64,000 nt of DNA from Dermacentor variabilis. Taxonomy: Eukaryota > Arthropoda > Arachnida > Ixodida > Ixodidae. The stretch spans positions 30,960,115-31,024,114 of the forward strand of contig NC_134573.1 of NCBI RefSeq assembly GCF_050947875.1, in the 5' to 3' direction. Shown here piece after piece: positions 1-11,436 of this stretch. Positions within the stretch are counted from its first letter, which is position 1; every line of letters starts with the position of its first letter. Under the pieces are notes generated by a model, which saw only the letters and a list, made by a program, of their open reading frames with translations, made no database searches and was not told where the DNA came from. The position numbers were made by a program, and so were the translations under genes.

Positions 1-3000
1 AGGCGAAGGCACAAAGGCGCGTGCATTCCAATTTTGGAAACCGGTAATAAATCATAGGTTGGTGGCGTAAGGGCCTGGGGTTTCTAACTATGCCGTCTCT
101 CAGTGCCCTGGTGGCAATTCATAGATGTCACAGCTAATCAATCAACATCCACACGATGATCAGCACCAACGTATCTATAAATTTACCAACCTCATAAAAG
201 CACTCGGTCAAGTGCACATCAGAATACTGCACAGCACCGTACACGAACCACATAACGGTTCAACATTCTAACTGGTTCCAGGCCAAATCGGTTCAAATTG
301 TCGATCTAGTGACCACTAACGTACTTTCTTCGCAGCCATCAGTGCAGATATAGTACGAGGCTAAACCGAGAATATGGGTAGCCAAGCGACGGCAGACGCC
401 CTTCTGTAGATATGCAAATGCAGCCTCGCAGTAGGAAGCGAACAGTAGGAAGTGGCTCAGGAGCAATAATGCTTAAAATTCTGGAGAAATTAAAATGTTG
501 TAAAAGGCGATAAGCCTATTTTTATGTTCACTTCAGAATGGAGGCCTCTCCTAGTAGTCTCTACTTATCTTTGACCTGTACTAGCTGATTACAATTTCTG
601 CCGTCTTCAACAGCGCTTCCTTTCCACAAGCACCCACTCTGTATTTCTAATTGTGCCCTGGTTATCTGCCCTATGAATTACGTTACCTGTGCAGGTCAAA
701 TGTTTCTTCTTAATTTGAACTAACACTACCCCCGTTTTCTTTCGGATCCACACAGCTCCCTTCCGGTCTCCTAAATTGAGGACTAGCATTTTTCGTCCCA
801 TCGCTTCATTGAGCGGTCGGTAACTCATTTTCGAGCTTAGTTAAGCTCCATGTTTATGCCCCATATTATAGTATCCGAAGAATGGAATGATTGTGCATTT
901 TTCTTTCCAACGATAGCGGTGAGCTCCCCGTCATGGATTGATAAGGCCGTATGTGCTCCAACGCATCTTTACTCTTCTGTAAATTTTCTCCTTATGATCA
1001 GGGTTCCCTATGAGTAACACGCTGTAGAGGCTGACTGCTGATTATAAATTTTTATTCACTTTAAAGGTATTTCACAATAGCTTCTTGGTGTGCATGAAGT
1101 TCAATCTGCTCTTAAACTTCCTCGGTGAATGTCCCCAATGACTTGTTGCAATGTGTGCCCAGCGTTGCTGAACAGGACAATCTCATCGGCAGGCTGACGT
1201 TTGTTGAGATATTCACCGTTAATCTGTCGCTTCTAATCGTTCCCCGTGTAACAGATGCATCATTTCTTCTATGTGTACAGAGAATATCATTTGAGAGATT
1301 GTGTCTTCTCGCCTGATAACTTTTTCGAGTATTTTTACACTTGCAGATAATTAGAACTTGTGAAGCCGGAACTACTACTGAGGCAGAGCCAGAGGCTGAG
1401 GAGTTGCGGATACGTGCTATATGGGCGAACATAAATACGGCAGTTACACGTAAATGAAATAATTTTCCAGTTCTTAGCCTTATGCTCCAAGCGCCATGGC
1501 CGTGATGAAAAGTTCCTTCAGTTCATCAGCACAATCTATACGATATGCACTTAGACAGCGAATTACCCACAAATGCCGTGGATTTGTGCAAACAGACTGA
1601 ATTAAGCGATCGAACTGTGCGCTGCCGGGAGAGCGCACAAGACAGAAAAATTCGAGCGACGTAAACACGCAGACGCTCAGTACGTAGCTGATACTGCGCG
1701 TCTTAGTGACCGCACTTATCGTCGTGCACGCTTCACATTGCTCACTTCGCGACACCAGGCCACTGACCGGCATTTTTGTAGCGTCATGGTGACCCTACTA
1801 CTGCGCCGCAGGCACGGAGAACCATAACACCGTGCTTAGTAGAAGAACACTCTTGCGCTGAATTCGCAAACGCCTACGAACGTGTTTCTTAAGTGAGAGA
1901 AGGAAAAGATAGGAAGAAGATAGCACGAACCAACTGAAAGACGCGAGTGAGGTTATTTCTCCCTAGCCTGATGTTAGGCTGTCCTTGAGAATAAACATCT
2001 CTAGGCAATCATAGGGACAGCGATCGCTGTCGTCTCTTATCGCCTTTCTTTGCCATCTGGTTTTCCCGAGGCGTACTGCCCGTTACTGGCTTTGCGCATG
2101 CAAAACAAAAACGTACTGGCGCGTTTACCAAGAATTAAGTTTCTGCACCGATACCGGGCAGTACACACACAGTGTGTGTGTGTTTATATGCCATCGTATT
2201 GACGTCGCGCTTCATATCAGAGAGTTTTGGCGGCCACTGTACCCTTACGTTTGTTCACGCCTAAGCATGAGCAAAACCGTGGGCACATACGGCATGCTGC
2301 TTCGATTTGGTGCAAAATGACACTATGACCAATAAAAACATTTTGACGTTTTTTTCTTTTTTCATTGTTTCGTCTCGCATGGAGAACTACAGCCTCAAAA
2401 CCATCGGGGAAAATATTCCGGGGCTCTATGAAAGATACAAACTGAAACTATAAAGATGGAACTGCACAAAACAAATCAGCGGCAAATTTGACGGTTATCC
2501 CGGATGGACACTACACTTCTATTTGCTACCACCTAATACAGTGTCATGACGAGTAAGAAAAGTCAGCTATCGCGCACATAAACACAGGCTGCAAGACATT
2601 AGGAAGCTTACTAATTAATGTTACTGCATTCCGCAACACCGCACGCCCAAAACAATTACACACTCAAGCTGCTCAACGCACTTCGAGATGACTAATCAGA
2701 GCGCGCCACAAAGATTTAAGTACACGCCGTCATCGGCTATCAGTTTTGCCCTCTGGCCAATGTCCCTCAACAACGCTTTCTAACACTTACCTGCCTCAGC
2801 TCGAGCGGCGCAGATAGACATGTTCGTAAAACAGCTACCCTCACTTCGTAAAAAATTCTTTTTAAGCCGGAAACTGCTACAGCTTTTTATATTTTGTGAA
2901 TCGACTTGCACCTACTATTGGCGCAAGTACTGAAGTTCACACCAGTGCTACCTACCACTGCCTACACGCATTTTTTCGAGCGGAAGACTCGTCTTTGCAG

Positions 3001-4334
3001 CGGCGGACATTTGAAGATTGCTGATCTTATGAACAGTTTTAGCTTTCTAAAAAACGACTTTTTGGTAAGATTTTTGTTCCGCCAAAACGTGTTCGCAAGT
3101 ACGATTCGTGAATGCCGCCCTGTTTTGCGGCTTCCCCATTACGCGTCACAGCAGAAAGCTCTGGCTTCCCCATAAACAGTAATTGGCAGGCATTGTCTGA
3201 AAGTATCATGTTGTCCACAGTGTGTGGCCGCACACAAGTAACAACACCTAAAAGAAATGCTCTGGACTTTTTGAAGACTAGACTCAAGACTTTGAGGAAA
3301 GTATTGTGTTAGTAATATAAACATACTTCCTGCAAGCCCTCATCATCATTCTTCGATGTTTTTGTGCCCCTTTTTTTAGCTGTGCAGAGTAGCAGGTGAG
3401 AGAATACTAGCTCAGGTCGACCAGTTTGCATATAAAATAGATTATGTCGCTCTATCTCACAGAGAGAACAGATATTGAGCGCTACCCATTTTTACTTTTG
3501 CCCTAGAACCCGCTGTGACAAAAGAAAGATAAAGAAGGCTGGCTTTCCGGTCGGCACGCGGTTTCTTCTAATTGTAGGAGGAAGAAGAAAGCAACGATTT
3601 GGCAGCCATGTGAGTAGCGATCTAAATATTTGCACTATCAGCTTACGTTCCAGAAGTATTTTTAAACAATCCTGTGCTTATGCGCTTATACGAACTGGTA
3701 GCACTCCCACTTTTGTAATTACAGCATGTGACTACTGTTCCTCCCTGCGCACAGAGAACTGTTAAGACGAACGCGAAAGAGATCTCAAGATCTCAACCTG
3801 CTCGGTGTATGACGAGCGTAAACGCTTAATGTTACCAGAATATCCACTTGTCATGTCTACAAGGCTATTCATCGTTGCCAACTTGTACATTAACGTTAGG
3901 TGCAGTATTATTTTCTGCATGGGCTGCATTTCTACGAAACTTGTAGAAGCAACGCTACGATGATATTCGAATTTGTAGCTCATGGTATGGTATCGTTCGA
4001 ATTAGAGGCAATATTCAAAGAAATTATGCCGTGGTAAGTTAAACGAAGACTAAGATTTCTACTCCCCAATAAAATAAAGAATGCACCTTCACGCCCCGTT
4101 ATCCATGTTTCAATGAGATGTTGCACTGATGAACCTTGTAAAACCGCCTTCACTTGTCTTTATCCGCAATTTCAGATGTAAAGAACTTATAGTTTAAGTT
4201 TCATAACTATGGAACCTCAGTTCACACAGGGCTATGTTTGCAGTGTCCTACAAGATAAGCACCTTAAATTTTACCGCCAGATTCAATAACTAAATTAGAA
4301 CCAATTTAGAACATAGGGTTCTGTGTATACATAT
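1..4334. other. Intergenic stretch without recognised gene
   Basis: I see no coding region, RNA gene or familiar repeat here. The open frames are short, unrelated to one another and lack convincing splice borders. A small palindromic AC/GT run lies near 2165-2182. The base composition is unremarkable and fairly AT-rich. Confidence 0.6.
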
Positions 4335-4485
4335 TGTTACGGAATGATAAAGAAAGAGCAAGAAAAAGAGCGCGTGACGCTGGCCTCCGCATGTTGTCGC
4401 TGGTCAGCCATCTTTACTATTCTGAATTATCCTGTATATATATATTGTAAATATAGCTTTCTAAACTTGCAACATCGCCGTAACA
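4335..4485 (+). repeat. E1 5' LTR (151 bp)
   Basis: It begins TGTTACGG and ends CGCCGTAACA. It aligns along its length with 8667-8820, sharing the purine-rich AAAGAAAG start, the central GCTGGTCAGCCAT block and the tail with TATATATTG and CCGTAACA. A sequence starting TGGTGAGAGG shortly downstream (4489 on) may be the primer-binding site, but I cannot name the tRNA. Confidence 0.8.
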
Positions 4486-4699
4486 CACTGGTGAGAGGTG
4501 CTGCGTACCACGGCTGGAAACGGAGCTCCGCAGTGGACGTCGCATCACCGTCCGCACAATGAATGACGGTGAGTGCTCGGGAACAACGTCGTTGCCGCCT
4601 CCTACGTCACCGTCGCATGCTATGTCACTGTCACCTTCGGTTGTCACTGTGCATACCAAGGATCCTGGAACCTGCTGCGGGACATATGGCGCCGACGTT

Positions 4700-5192
4700 G
4701 AGAGTGGGTGGCAATGTACGAACGCGTGAGTGGAATCAACAGACGGGACCCTACACTTATGCTAGCTAACCTGTTGTTCTACCTACGAGGCACGCCAAAG
4801 GTGTGGTACAAAAACCACGAACAGGAGCTGACCAGCTGGAAGCCATGCAAAAAAAAAATTGACAGAGTTGTTCTGCAAACCAGCCGGCCGTAAAATTGCC
4901 GCAAAGAAGGAACGGGCCTCCCGTGCCCAATCCCCCACGAAGTCATATGTATCGTACATCCAGGACGCGCTGGCACTTTGTAGCAAAGCCGATCACGACA
5001 TGACAGAAGCTGAGAAGGCCGGGTACTTGCATAAAGGCACTGCTGACGACGCGTTTAATCTGCGCATGTGGAAAAGCTGTTCTACAGTTGATGCAGTCAT
5101 AAAAGAGTGCCGCCTATTCAAGCAGGCCACAAGCCGACGCGTCTTGCAACCATTCGCCAGACTTCTCAATACTGCCGCAACGTCGACGTGTA
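4700..5192 (+). pseudogene. E1 gag, N-terminal part
   Basis: This is the capsid region of a gypsy-type gag. Translation in two frames gives a recognisable block: a YERVSGINRRDPTLMLANLLF stretch followed by YLRGTPKVWYKNHEQELTSW, then, after a frameshift at the A-run near 4852-4859, a segment with SYVSYIQDALALCSKADHDM. These match the retrotransposon gag capsid fold (helical, W/Y-rich, ending with a K/H-x-G loop as in GYLHKGTADDAFN). The frame is cut at 5192 by the LINE insertion and resumes at 6664. No zinc knuckle is present in this half. It is non-functional. Confidence 0.75.
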
Positions 5193-6653
5193 GATAGATA
5201 TAACAACTTTATTGAAGAATAAAACACTCAATGGTTGGAGCCCCTAGACAAGGGCCCCACTGGCTTCCGCACGCCGTCTTGCTTGCCGGATGATGGCCCT
5301 TCGGACCTCTTCCTGTGAGCTGGACAGCGCCGCCTCCCATTGTGTATGGTCCGTAATTTCTGTGTTTGTCTTTTGTGTATATGCCGTGCATGCCCATGAG
5401 ATGTGGTCTAAGGTTGGCGTGGCTCCGCACCATGGGCATGTGTCCGCATATCTTTCAGGGTGAATTTTATGGAGAATGTGCGGGTTGTTATATGTATACG
5501 TTTGCAGCTTTCTCCATATAACCTGTTCTTCCTTACTGAGGTTCCTATCTGGGGGTGGTAGTTTCATTCTATTTCCTCTGTGGTAGTTTAAAATTGTAGA
5601 GTAGTTCTGGTGAATCGGGATCAGGTCTGCAGAGGCGTCCTGTGAGCACCCGTTGTGTGTAGCATGCGCACGAGCTACTCTGTCAGCCTCTTCGTTTCCC
5701 CTGATTCCCTCTTGACCGGGTACCCATAAAAGGAGAAATCTGGCTCGGGGTTTTATATCTTGTATAATCCTATAGGCTGTGGTGCATACTCGTCCCCTGA
5801 GGTAGCTTCTGCATGCCGCTTGAGCGTCTGATAGGATGGTTATTTGTTGTTGGTTTGGTTCCGTCGCTTTGATAGCAAGGGCTATTGCGATTTCTTCTGC
5901 TTCCACGATAGTGGTGTTGCGAGTGGAGGCGCTGATGATTTCTCTGCCCAAATAGTCAGTGACAGCAGCTGCCGTTCTTTTCTGCCTGCCTGGGTATCTT
6001 GCCGCGTCCACGAAGCGGGAGTTTGGTTTGTCGCCGTGCGTTTTCCCAATGTATGCAGCTCTGGCTTTTCTTCTGCCTGCACGAAGAGTTGGGTCCATAT
6101 TTCTGGCTATTGGCGCCACTTTGATGCTGTTTCTGATTATTGTGGGAATGGGTTTAGCTTGGTTGTGTTTTTCTAGGAACTCGTTATACCCGAGTCTGCC
6201 AAGGGGTTTCCTACCCGTGGTCGGTTGTGCAAGTCTGTTTCTTTGAGTGAACAGTTGAGCTTCTGCCAGTTCTTCGAATGTATTATGAATTCCGAGAGAC
6301 ATGAGCTTTTCGGTTGAGGCGCATTGCGGAATTTGTAAGGCGATCTTGTATGCTTTTCGTAAGCACGAATTGATCGCATCCCTCTCTGTTTTCGTTAGCT
6401 CGTAATACGGCAAGCTGTAAATGAAGCGGCTAACCACCAGACTTCTGATTAGGTGAAGGGTGTCTTATTCCTTCTTCCCCGTCCTTTTAGTAGCTACCCG
6501 CTTTATCATTCTTGAGATTTGTTGTGTTGTTGTCTTCACGAGGTTAAGCCCGTGTTGGCAGTGTTGATTTGATTGTACCAACATGCCTAGTACCCGGATT
6601 GTGGTCTTCTCAGGTATTGCATCATTGCCAAGTCTGATTTCCAGTTTAAGGGC
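5193..6653 (-). mobile_element. LINE with RNase H, 5'-truncated, inserted in E1 gag
   Basis: A non-LTR retrotransposon in the minus orientation, flanked by a perfect 10-bp direct repeat (tcgacgtgta at 5183-5192 and 6654-6663). Its 3' end, at the left, is a short (TATC)n tail preceded by an AATAAA-like motif. Its 5' end is truncated inside the RT domain. After removal of the insert and one repeat copy, the gag frame of E1 reads straight through, which confirms the insertion model. RNase H after RT places it in the I/R1/LOA-like group; I cannot fix the clade. Confidence 0.88.
5244..6437 (-). CDS. LINE ORF2 C-terminal part: RT thumb, RNase H, zinc motif
   Basis: An uninterrupted 397-codon frame. 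Residues 1-100 are the RT thumb/connection. Residues about 135-260 are an RNase H domain with the expected acidic residues: Asp in RFVDAARY (about 143), Glu in EAEEIAIALAI (about 179), Asp in ILSDAQAA (about 204) and Asp in GNEEADRVAR (about 252). Near the C-terminus a CCHC-type motif, CPWCGATPTLDHISWAC (334-350), is typical of LINE ORF2 tails. Upstream (6465-6653) RT sequence continues after a stop or frameshift. The polymerase active site is missing, so the protein cannot prime reverse transcription. An open frame this long inside a much-mutated host element suggests recent insertion. Confidence 0.85.
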   Translation of the reverse strand: MVSRFIYSLPYYELTKTERDAINSCLRKAYKIALQIPQCASTEKLMSLGIHNTFEELAEAQLFTQRNRLAQPTTGRKPLGRLGYNEFLEKHNQAKPIPTIIRNSIKVAPIARNMDPTLRAGRRKARAAYIGKTHGDKPNSRFVDAARYPGRQKRTAAAVTDYLGREIISASTRNTTIVEAEEIAIALAIKATEPNQQQITILSDAQAACRSYLRGRVCTTAYRIIQDIKPRARFLLLWVPGQEGIRGNEEADRVARAHATHNGCSQDASADLIPIHQNYSTILNYHRGNRMKLPPPDRNLSKEEQVIWRKLQTYTYNNPHILHKIHPERYADTCPWCGATPTLDHISWACTAYTQKTNTEITDHTQWEAALSSSQEEVRRAIIRQARRRAEASGALV

Positions 6654-6663
6654 TCGACGTGTA

Positions 6664-7330
6664 AAGATCAACCCGCACAGCAGCATGCATCGCCATCAGA
6701 GGCCGTGGTGCGAATCGTTAGACGTGAACAGGATGCGATGGCGCCCACAGCTTTCTGTTTGCGTATCCCTGATGCTACCACATGTTCAGATCCCCTCGTA
6801 CAAGCCATCGATCGCCAGGAACTAGAAAACATTGGCTTACATTCTGTATGTGGTGTCGCGAATCCCAGAGCTAACTAACGCCCTTCTACTATCTTCGCTC
6901 CAGCCCACGCTTCTCTTCGCGTTATCGCAACCCGACTGAGTGGAGAACTGCGGACGACAAGCCGATCTGTTTCACCTGTCGCCGCATTCGTCATGTTGAC
7001 CGATACCGTTGCAACTCGTGGCCCTGAACACCTCACACGCCGACCAACCTGAGCCGTTTTGACGGAAATAACGGAACGTTTTGCCCAGCCCCGAGTTTAA
7101 CAGCGCCGACAACTCTGCTAGGAACACGTGGTACAGTCGCTCACCATCGCCGCGCGGGACAACAGTCTCGTTCACCGCAAACACGTCGCCCATCTTTCCG
7201 TTCACCGCAGCCACGTCGCCTTTCGTCCACTGTGGCTTTTGGCCGCATCCTTTCGGAAAACTAAGGAAATGCAGCCTTCAGAGTTTGTGCTGCATCGCCT
7301 GCTACTGTAGCCCACGAAAATAAGTGTAAT
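6664..7330 (+). pseudogene. E1 gag, C-terminal part with zinc knuckle
   Basis: Gag resumes exactly after the LINE target duplication (TCKDQPAQQH, then VVRIVRREQDAMAP). A nucleocapsid zinc knuckle follows near 6960-7020 in the form CFTCRRIRHVDRYRC: the Cys and His spacing is kept, but a Gly usual before His is replaced. The tail is Arg/Ser/Pro-rich (around 7130-7230, SPQTRRPSFRSPQPRRLSS), as expected for nucleic-acid binding. Several frameshifts break it. Confidence 0.72.
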
Positions 7331-7340
7331 TAACGTTAAA

Positions 7341-7505
7341 ATGGACGGCATACTTGTCGAAGCACTCGCCATGAGTGTTAGCCTGTGTAGATGTTTAAAG
7401 AAGGTCCTCACCTGAGCAGCTGCTCGAGTGCTTCGTGTGGCTAACAGTGGCGTGCTGGTTGTTCTTGGAATGTGTACTGCGCGTTTAGGTATAGGCGACC
7501 ACCCT
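7341..7505 (+). pseudogene. E1 protease remnant
   Basis: The translation shows DGILVEALAMSVSLC followed, after a frameshift or stop, by RVLRVANSGVLVVLGMCTAR and LGIGD. This is the flap and C-terminal half of a retroviral-type aspartic protease. The catalytic Asp-Thr-Gly expected between VEAL and SV is deleted. Sequence jumps from here into integrase, so the RT and RNase H regions are gone. Confidence 0.6.
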
Positions 7506-7519
7506 ACTTCTCTTCTATT

Positions 7520-8640
7520 TGTTGAGTTGAGTTGCTCCTTGTCCTTCCGCGTCATCTACGATCCGTCCTTCTCGAACAACTTCACGACGCACCGACGGCG
7601 GGACGCCTTGGAGTTTTGCACACATACGACCACGTACGACGCCGAATCTTCTGGCCGGGTCTCTACCGCTCTGTGCGTCGTTATGTCGCAACTTCCGAAT
7701 TGTGCCAGCACCGGAAGAAACATTCCTTGCCACCTGTCAGACGACTCCATCCAATTGAAGTTCCCTCTGAACCTTTCTTTCGCGTAGGCCTTGACCTGCT
7801 TATCCCTTTTTCGACGGCGACTAGAGGGAACAAATGGTTCCCGTCGCTGCAGATTACGGGACACACTACGCAATAACAAAAGCATTGCCGACCAGTTGCG
7901 CAACGGACGCCACCAATTTTCTCCTCCATGACGTCATTCTCCACCACGGTGCACCTCGACAGTTACTTAGAGACCGCGGCCGCTCGCTCTTGTCTCGAGT
8001 TGTCGACGACCTCCTCCGCTCTTGTGCCACTGAGCAAAAGCTTTCCATGGCCTACCAGCCACAAACGAACGGTCTTACGGAACGACTCAAGCGAACACTC
8101 ACAGAGGTGCTGTCGATGTACGTATCCACGCCAACGCGACTGGGCCGCCACGCTGGCCTACGTCGCATTCACGTATGCCAGCGTGCCGACATGACACCGC
8201 AGTATATTCACCCTTTTATGTTTTGTGTGGTCGCGACTCCACATTGCCGTTTGACATCATCATCCCGTCAGTGCCACGTGATGCAACTGAGTACGCTCGG
8301 GAAGTCATCGATCGCGCACACATATCAAGTCGCCCGATCTCGTTTATTAGCCTAGTAGCACATACAAAAAGAGTGTTATGACCACTGCCATCGCGATGTT
8401 AAGTTCGCCCCATGTGCATGAGGGCTCATTTTCTCACCATGTCGTCAGGTCGGCCTCTCCCAGAAGCTTCTCTCTCGCTACACAGGGCGTTATGAAGTCC
8501 TACGTCAAGTTAAGGACGTGAATTACGAAATATCACCGTTACAGTTTGATTCATTCTCAAGTCCGACGCCTGTTGACATCTTGCACGTTTCGCAGCTGAA
8601 TCCACACTTCGCTCGCAATTCTTCCCCTACCATGCACAGA
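7520..8640 (+). pseudogene. E1 integrase
   Basis: The zinc-binding domain (7550-7740) reads LLEQLHDAPTAGRLGVLHTY and, further on, YVATSELCQHRKK. The second His and first Cys of the HHCC finger appear replaced by Arg and Ser. The core (7770-8150) keeps recognisable DDE positions: Asp in AADYGTHYA, Asp in LRDRGRSLLS and Glu in TNGLTERLKRTL. The C-terminal region (8400-8640) has GLSQKLLSRYTGRYEVLRQV-type sequence and ends near the 3' LTR. Frameshifts near 7800, 8150 and 8350 disable it. Confidence 0.8.
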
Positions 8641-8666
8641 GACGACGCTTCAGCACACGGCGGTGC

Positions 8667-8820
8667 TGCTATGGAAGGATAAAAGAAAGGAAGGAAGAAG
8701 AAAATCGCGACAGGCTAACTGAGTTGTGTTATTGCTGGTCAGCCATATTTAACTACACTGACTCTGCTTGAGTATATATTGCAAACACAGTCTGTCTGTA
8801 CTCCCAACATTGCCGTAACA
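8667..8820 (+). repeat. E1 3' LTR (about 154 bp)
   Basis: It begins TGCTATGG where the 5' LTR has TGTTACGG, and ends GCCGTAACA. It is followed by atat, the right copy of the 4-bp target duplication. It differs from the 5' LTR by many substitutions and small indels. Confidence 0.75.
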
Positions 8821-9674
8821 ATATTTCAATAAGCCCACCGACAGTCTGAGCTGCATGACACCGTTGTGATTCTAATATACGTACATACATACTCACCTTT
8901 CTTTTTGATTGTAAAGGTACGGAAACATTTAACATTTTTGGTAAAGCCATTTCAAGAACTCCAAACCTAGCCACTTCGTATTGTTGCGTACTGCGCATTT
9001 CTCTGCGCGTTTAGCCATCATACCAAGGACTTAGTACACTCGTATTGAGTCAGTTACTTCTGATCAAATTGTCTATGATTATGCTGAAAGTCTGCCGCGA
9101 AATGTAATTCAGTAATGAATATATCACATATTTCATCAACAACAGTAGCACAAGATTCTAGGTGAATCAATGTCGCCTCTTTTGAAAGTAAGCTAGAAAT
9201 ACCACAAAAATTATCCTCCGTATATTCCGGTATATCCTTTGTGAGCACGCTGGACACAGAAATGAAACTACTTCACGCTCATTGCACGTTTCACTTTTGC
9301 CTACAGCATTAATTAGTCATATTATTGATTGACCGCCAACCGTGGCAACCAGATTTGCGTCACATATTTGCATTTCATCTGTTTCGCGCGTTGAAACCAG
9401 TAAATATTGTGAAACTCTGTACTATCTTCAGGGGATTCAGCTGCTGTCTAAATTGTGTAAATTTCATTTGATACGCTGCTTGTCTATTGGTATATAACAT
9501 TATCTGCTCGCCAACAACTTCATCATTTACTACGCCACGCATCATCTAGAACAGGACCTTCTTTTGCCGGCACAGTTATAGTTGAAAAATTACATGGCGC
9601 TTACAACCCTGTACTTGCTTAGTGTTGTTTTAGAAATGATATAACTGCCTAATGAGAGCGGCATTTCGGGCCCG
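8821..9674. other. Stretch without recognised gene
   Basis: AT-rich sequence between E1 and the SINE. I see no exon, repeat or RNA gene; open frames are short and uninformative. Confidence 0.5.
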
Positions 9675-9908
9675 CCGTGATTGCTTAGTGGCTTTACTGT
9701 TGCGCTGCTAAGCGCGAGGTGGCGGGATCAAATCGCGGCCACGGCGGCCGCATTTCGATGAGGGACGAAACGCAAAAATGCCCCTGTACTTACATTTAGG
9801 TGCACGTTAAATAACCCCAGGTGGTCCAAACTGAAATCCCCACTACAGCATGCAGCATAATCAGAAAGTGGTTTTGGCACGTAAAACCCCATAATTTAAT
9901 TTTTTTTA
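9675..9908 (+). mobile_element. tRNA-Ser-derived SINE (Ruka-like)
   Basis: The head resembles a tRNA with A box TTGCTTAGTGGC, an anticodon-arm-like CTGCTAAGC (a Ser-GCT-type loop) and a B box GGGATCAAATC. It continues into a tRNA-unrelated body with the diagnostic blocks GGCCGCATTTCGATG, GGTGCACGTTAAATAACCCC and GTTTTGGCACGTAAAACCCC, ending CATAATTTAATTTTTTTT. These blocks match the tick SINE type I know. A second copy of the tail (CGTAAAACCCCATAATTTAA) lies at about 9967-9986, probably a local duplication. It is not a tRNA gene: the cloverleaf is degenerate and followed by a body. Confidence 0.85.
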
Positions 9909-11342
9909 ACTTCTGGGCCACTATAAATAAGAAATACGGTGTGCAACGTAAAACGTAAACCCCATACGTAAAACCCCATAATTTAACTGCGTGATTCGCC
10001 TCCTGCCGCAGCAGTTAGTCTCATCGTCGCTGGCGGCGTCGAGTGCACCTGGCAGTCCGTCCAGCGCGCCTGGCAGTCCTTACGGAGGGAAGAATGATTT
10101 CACAACACAAACATTTCTGTAGGGCTTCGAAGAGCCCTATGCACAGCATATATTCACCAAGGTTAAGAATATGACCACTTGAGCTTGATCGGCAGTAACG
10201 GGTTTTGCATATCAATATCGACTATGACGTGATGAAATGTGACTACCATTTTTAAATAATGTTGTTTTAGAAATTGTTCATGCGAGACGTTTCCTTATTC
10301 ATTACACGCACAAATATCGTACCGTTATTTAGTACTGCCTCTGCACATGTCGCACACCACGAAATTGACTGCCAATAGCCTGAGTCTTTAATAACAGAGG
10401 CTAGCGATAAGGCAAAGGATGATGTCGATCAGGTAATTGCTTACATCTTGTTTCCAGCAACCTGTGATAACTATTCAGCAGCACGGGAAAATAAAATTCT
10501 TACAGAGATCGAACACAGCAACGAACATTGGTGTGATCAGAAAGCTGCGCTTGCAAGGGCTTAACTGCGTTGTCCAACAGGCCGGTTGGCCTGTTGCGCG
10601 GTGTTATATCAATATTCACGCGACGATTTCGTATTCGGTAGAGAAAATAGTCCTTTAAGTTTTTAGAAGAAATGTGTGCAGAAAATGAATGAAATCCGGA
10701 AATACTACGTCGCTACAGTTAGGTTCAAAATTATGCTCTAATTTTCATTGCGGTCATTGCCTTCATGTTGGAACACTAAGTTATACTTTTGCTTGGAGCA
10801 TTAGGTCCAATTTTGCTAACTAAATATTACGGGTATGATGTGTGACAGGACATGTAATATTTATTTCCGTATATACGTTCAAAATGTTTTTCTATTTGAA
10901 TTATATTCCCGAAAAGAGTCGTTGAGCGCCTCGTTCCGCTTTGTGTTCATTAGCAACTCTCGTTGTTTAAGTCCATATTTTTCACTCTTGTTGAAATGGA
11001 CGTTCTACAAATAACCGCTGAGGCTACCGTTTTTTCAGATGCATTTGAAACTCCAGTGCTCACAAACATGCAATGTTTAGTATTGTTAGTTCTTCACAGA
11101 AAGAGTTTTCAAGCTCCAGTAGTAATCAGCGCAGGATACTGCAGTATACAAAAAGCCAAATACTTGATTTTCTTTACATGGATAATGAAAAACAGCACAG
11201 TGTCATTTTTATATCGCCTTTCTGTGCTATTGTTGTAACTTTATCAGATAGACATGTGTGGACATGTTACATTTGCTAGATATTTGCAGAATGTTACTCT
11301 ACACTGGAGTTGGAATGACTTTAGGTACATCATATTTCTCAG
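9909..11342. other. Stretch without recognised gene; possible 5' flank of host gene
   Basis: Apart from the duplicated SINE tail near 9967-9986 I see no repeat or coding region. If the exon at 11343 is real, this would be its upstream intron or promoter region; I find no convincing TATA box or CpG cluster. Confidence 0.4.
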
Positions 11343-11436
11343 CTTCCTCTTCCACCTCCATACCCCACTAGTGGAAGACCATGAAGAAGGGACAGCCAGC
11401 AAAGAAGCCGGAAGAGAAATCAAAAGAAGAGACACC
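11343..11436 (+). CDS. Candidate first coding exon of a Lys/Glu-rich host protein
   Basis: A splice acceptor (catatttctcag) ends at 11342 and a strong donor (gtaagtaa) starts at 11437. Inside, an ATG at 11381 in good context (gaccATGaag) opens 18 codons, MKKGQPAKKPEEKSKEET, ending with two bases of a further codon. The next phase-compatible exon of similar composition is at 59717, whose first base would complete a Pro codon and lead into an acidic run. The part before the ATG would be 5' UTR. The link across 48 kb is inference: phase matches by chance one time in three, and composition is the other support. It could instead be an isolated fortuitous exon. Confidence 0.42.

Larger units (their letters stand above)
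4335..8820 (+). mobile_element. E1: degenerate Ty3/gypsy LTR retrotransposon
   Basis: Short LTRs (4335-4485 and 8667-8820) enclose gag, a protease remnant and integrase in that order. The element starts TGTTAC and ends GTAACA, and is flanked by the 4-bp direct repeat atat at 4331-4334 and 8821-8824, the size expected for Ty3/gypsy integration. Reverse transcriptase and RNase H are absent: the reading passes from protease directly into the integrase zinc-binding region near 7510-7535, so about 2 kb was deleted. A LINE interrupts gag at 5193-6653. The frames carry many stops and shifts and the two LTRs have diverged visibly, so this is an old, dead copy. Confidence 0.85.

Noticed and set aside
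607..828. 73-codon minus-strand frame
   Set aside because: The peptide looks natural (Lys-rich, KTGVVLVQIKKKHL) but I could tie it to no family and no exon borders were convincing.
1112..1432. 106-codon minus-strand frame in the left flank
   Set aside because: No recognisable domain, overlapping frames on the other strand, no splice or promoter context.
9675..9750. tRNA gene
   Set aside because: A and B boxes are present, but the stems do not pair well and a SINE body follows; it is a SINE head.
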